DNA of 64,000 nt from Streptosporangium album (GTDB lineage Bacteria; Actinomycetota; Actinomycetes; Streptosporangiales; Streptosporangiaceae): positions 1,984,001 to 2,048,000 of the forward strand of contig NZ_JACHJU010000001.1 in NCBI RefSeq assembly GCF_014203795.1, in the 5' to 3' direction. Shown piece after piece: positions 61,553-64,000 of the stretch (its first letter is position 1; each line of letters starts with the position of its first letter). Made by a program: the position numbers and the translations under genes. The notes under the pieces were generated by a model. It saw only the letters and a list, made by a program, of their open reading frames with translations, ran no database searches and was not told where the DNA came from.

Positions 61553-62560
61553 ATGAGAACCGTGAGCGAACCTCGACGACGCATGTCAGGCAAGGAACGC
61601 CGGGAGCAGCTGATCCAGATCAGCAGGTCCCTGTTCGCGGAGAAGGGATTCGACGGGACGTCCGTCGAGGAGATCGCCGCGAGCGCCAACGTCTCCAAGC
61701 CAGTGGTCTACGAGCATTTCGGCGGGAAGGAAGGCGTCTACGCGGTCGTCGTCGACCGCGAGATGCAGAAGCTGCTGGCGATGGTGACGGAGGCGCTGTC
61801 GGCCTCGCACTCGCTGATCAAGCTGGAGCGGGCCGCACTGGCCCTGCTCGCCTACGTGGAGGAGAACAGCGAGGGCTTCCGCATCCTGGTCCGCGACTCG
61901 CACGCGGCCTCGGGGACGGGTACGTTCGCCAGCCTGATCAACGACATCGCCAGCCAGGTCGAAGACGTGATGGCCGACGAGTTCGTCGGACGGGGCTACG
62001 ACCCGAAGCTGGCGCCGATGTACGCGCAGATGCTCGTGGGCATGGTGGCCCTGACCGGGCAGTGGTGGCTGGACGTGCGCACGCCCCCGCGGGAGGAGGT
62101 CGCCGCGCACCTGGTCAACCTGGCGTGGAACGGCCTCGTCGGACTGGATCCGCGCCCCCGGCTGACCGCCTCCTCCCGCGGCATGGAACAGCGGCGGGCG
62201 CCGCTGCCCTCGCACCCGACCGACAGGGAACTGCGAGAGATGGGCAAGGCCCGCGAGCGGGAACTCAAGGAACAGGAGAAAGTCCGCGAGCGGGAGTTCA
62301 AGGAGCAGGAGAAGATCCGGCAACGCGAGCAACGCGAGGCCGAGAAGCTGGCGAAGGAGCAGGAGAAGGCACGCGAGCGGGAGCTCCGCGAGCAGGAACG
62401 GCTGTTCAAGGAGCAGGAGAAGATCCGCGAGCGGGAGCTCAAGGAGCAGGAGAAGATCCGGCAACGCGAGGCCAAGACCGCCGACCGGGAGACGGCGCGG
62501 CAGGCCAAAATCTCCGGACACCCGGACGAGACAGGCCCGGAACATGAGTCCAGCGGATAA
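61553..62560 (+). CDS. TetR/AcrR-family regulator with long charged C-terminal repeat tail
   Basis: 335 residues. TetR HTH: REQLIQISRSLFAEKGFDGTSVEEIAASANVSKPVVYEHFGGKEGVY. The ligand-binding domain runs to about residue 205 (MYAQMLVGMVALTGQWWLDV). The last 110 residues are an Arg/Glu/Lys-rich tail of repeated KEQEKxRERE units, predicted as one long coiled coil, which normal TetR proteins (about 200 residues) lack. Position after the desaturase gene suggests lipid-responsive control. ATG at 61553 has GGAAAG upstream; the frame is open further 5' through the 51-bp repeats. Confidence 0.85.
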   Translation: MRTVSEPRRRMSGKERREQLIQISRSLFAEKGFDGTSVEEIAASANVSKPVVYEHFGGKEGVYAVVVDREMQKLLAMVTEALSASHSLIKLERAALALLAYVEENSEGFRILVRDSHAASGTGTFASLINDIASQVEDVMADEFVGRGYDPKLAPMYAQMLVGMVALTGQWWLDVRTPPREEVAAHLVNLAWNGLVGLDPRPRLTASSRGMEQRRAPLPSHPTDRELREMGKARERELKEQEKVREREFKEQEKIRQREQREAEKLAKEQEKARERELREQERLFKEQEKIRERELKEQEKIRQREAKTADRETARQAKISGHPDETGPEHESSG

Positions 62561-62584
62561 GCAACAACGGCCGTTGCGACAAAA

Positions 62585-62601
62585 TTAACGTTAAGTTCAA
62601 C
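62585..62601. promoter_or_regulatory. Palindrome and possible PHO-box-like half site before ppk
   Basis: TTAACGTTAA (62585-62594) is a perfect palindrome, followed by GTTCAAC (62595-62601), one mismatch from the GTTCACC half-site of Streptomyces PHO boxes. Only a single good half-site is seen, so PhoP control is a suggestion. Confidence 0.3.
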
Positions 62602-62622
62602 TAAAGCGGGCATTCTGCTCAT

Positions 62623-64000
62623 ATGTCCGCAGAACCCGCACTGACCACCGACGAAGGACTGCCCCTTCCACAGGAACGCTTCCTCAACCGCGAGGAGAGC
62701 TGGCTGCAGTTCAATCAGCGGGTCCTGGAGCTGGCGGAGGACTCGTCCCTCCCCCTGCTGGAAAGGGTCAGGTTCCTGGCGATCTTCGCCAGCAACCTGG
62801 ACGAGTTCTTCCGGGTACGCGTAGCAGGCCTCAAACGGCGGATGGCCACCGGCCTTCTCCTGCGGACCAAGAGCGGACTGAAACCCCGCGAGGAACTGGC
62901 CAGGATCGCCTCCATCGCCAACGACCTCGCGCAACGGCACTCGGTCTGTTTCCACGACCGGCTCTGGCCCCAGCTGGCGGCCGAGGGAATCCAGATCATG
63001 CGCTGGGAGCATCTGGGCCGTGACGAGCGGACCGAGATGCGCAAGCTGTTCCGCGAGCGGATCCGGCCGGTGCTGACGCCACTGGCCGTCGATCCCGCCC
63101 ACCCTTTTCCCTATATTTCCGGCTTGTCGCTCAACCTGGCTGTCACCGTCCGCAACCCCACGACCGGTCACACGGTGTTCGCCCGGGTGAAGGTGCCAAG
63201 CCAGCTCCCCCGTTTCGTGGCGGCGTCCAAGGACCGCTTCGTCCCGCTCGAAGAGGTGATCGCCGCACACCTCGGCCAGCTCTTCAAGGGCATGGAGGTC
63301 GTAGAGCACCATGTCTTCCGGGTGACCCGCAACGAGGACCTGGACGTGGACGAGGACGTCACCGAGAACCTCATGCAGGCCCTGGAGCGGGAACTCCTCA
63401 AACGCCGGTTCGGCCCGCCGGTCCGGCTTGAGGTCGAGGACACCATCACCCCCGAGGTGCTCGACCTGTTGGTGGACGAGCTGGGGGTGGCCGAACACGA
63501 GATCTACCGGCTGCCCGGCCCGCTGGACCTGACCGGGCTGCACGCCATCGCCGATCTCGACCGGGGCGAGCTGAGCTTCCGTCCCTTCGTGCCCGCGGAG
63601 GTCGTCCACGTCGAGGACGACATCTTCGCGGTGCTCCGCGAGCGGGACGTGCTGTTGCACCACCCGTACGATTCGTTCTCCACGAGCGTGCAGCGCTTCA
63701 TCGAGCAGGCGGCGGCCGACCCGAGCGTGCTGGCCATCAAACAGACGCTCTACCGGACCAGCGGCGACTCACCGATCGTGGACGCGCTGATCGACGCCGC
63801 CGAGGCGGGCAAGCAGGTCGTCGTGGTGGTGGAGATCAAGGCGCGCTTCGACGAGCGCGCCAACATCACCTGGGCACGCAAGCTGGAACGCGCCGGATGC
63901 CATGTGGTCTACGGGATGGTGGGGCTGAAGACCCACTGCAAGCTGGCCCTCGTCGTACGGCAGGAGCCCTCCGGCGAGCTCCGCAACTACTGCCACATCG
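62623..64000 (+). CDS. ppk: Polyphosphate kinase, 5' part (runs off the window)
   Basis: Synthesises polyphosphate from ATP. The first 459 residues are present: N-terminal domain ([34 protein letters not shown]), the middle domain ([24 protein letters not shown]), and the first PLD-like catalytic part ([46 protein letters not shown]) reaching [14 protein letters not shown], which holds the phosphorylated His. The 3' end lies beyond 64000. Confidence 0.95.
   Translation, partial: MSAEPALTTDEGLPLPQERFLNREESWLQFNQRVLELAEDSSLPLLERVRFLAIFASNLDEFFRVRVAGLKRRMATGLLLRTKSGLKPREELARIASIANDLAQRHSVCFHDRLWPQLAAEGIQIMRWEHLGRDERTEMRKLFRERIRPVLTPLAVDPAHPFPYISGLSLNLAVTVRNPTTGHTVFARVKVPSQLPRFVAASKDRFVPLEEVIAAHLGQLFKGMEVVEHHVFRVTRNEDLDVDEDVTENLMQALERELLKRRFGPPVRLEVEDTITPEVLDLLVDELGVAEHEIYRLPGPLDLTGLHAIADLDRGELSFRPFVPAEVVHVEDDIFAVLRERDVLLHHPYDSFSTSVQRFIEQAAADPSVLAIKQTLYRTSGDSPIVDALIDAAEAGKQVVVVVEIKARFDERANITWARKLERAGCHVVYGMVGLKTHCKLALVVRQEPSGELRNYCHI

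Overview
The window is high-GC chromosomal DNA (roughly 70% G+C by eye) from an actinomycete. Frequent GTG and TTG starts, several promoter -10 elements placed for leaderless transcripts, actinobacterial gene neighbourhoods (eno-ftsB-DUF501-ppx; mfd-surA-like-mazG; glmU-prs-rplY-pth) and a Rex operator in front of ndh all fit this. The protein sequences look most like Streptosporangiaceae (Streptosporangium or Nonomuraea type); that family call is inference, not a search result.

Layout. 1-3.9 kb: a MacB-like ABC export operon (adaptor, ATPase, permease). 4.0-4.75 kb: a HigBA-type toxin-antitoxin pair with its own operator. 4.9-10.7 kb: ROK sugar kinase and FIST sensor protein (-), divergent from a MoxR-like AAA+ ATPase/VWA pair (+). 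10.7-20.5 kb: small membrane and hypothetical proteins, transsulfuration genes (cystathionine gamma-synthase, cystathionine beta-synthase) around an orphan histidine kinase, a GDSL hydrolase, a PQQ-propeller lipoprotein, a thiolase and a PPOX-type oxidase. 20.5-22.2 kb: a small DUF4287 gene next to a complete IS630-type element whose transposase needs a -1 frameshift. 22.2-36.3 kb: Bax-inhibitor-like protein, an odd class I tRNA with anticodon UAA, ndh, a family 4/5 uracil-DNA glycosylase, a secreted four-repeat protein, then the core block ppx, DUF501, ftsB, eno, mazG, surA-like and mfd.

36.4-55.3 kb is the most interesting part: a surface-polysaccharide locus that carries its own sulfate-activation and sulfation genes. 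It has a priming glycosyl-1-phosphate transferase, a Wzz-like chain-length protein, a Wzy/ligase-like membrane protein, a flippase, a GT2 and a WecB/TagA-type glycosyltransferase, a methyltransferase, an APH-fold kinase, a GH26-like lipoprotein, THREE sulfotransferases, and CysD, CysN, a CysC-like APS kinase and CysQ to make PAPS and clear PAP. No APS/PAPS reductase is present, so these genes look dedicated to making a sulfated exopolysaccharide. Two operons converge on a decayed Ser/Thr-kinase relic at 47.2-47.8 kb.

55.3-64 kb: an exonuclease, then pth, rplY, prs, glmU and tRNA-Gln (all -), then an acyl-CoA desaturase behind a tandem operator, a 51-bp tandem repeat, a TetR regulator with a long charged repeat tail, and the first part of polyphosphate kinase, which runs off the window end.
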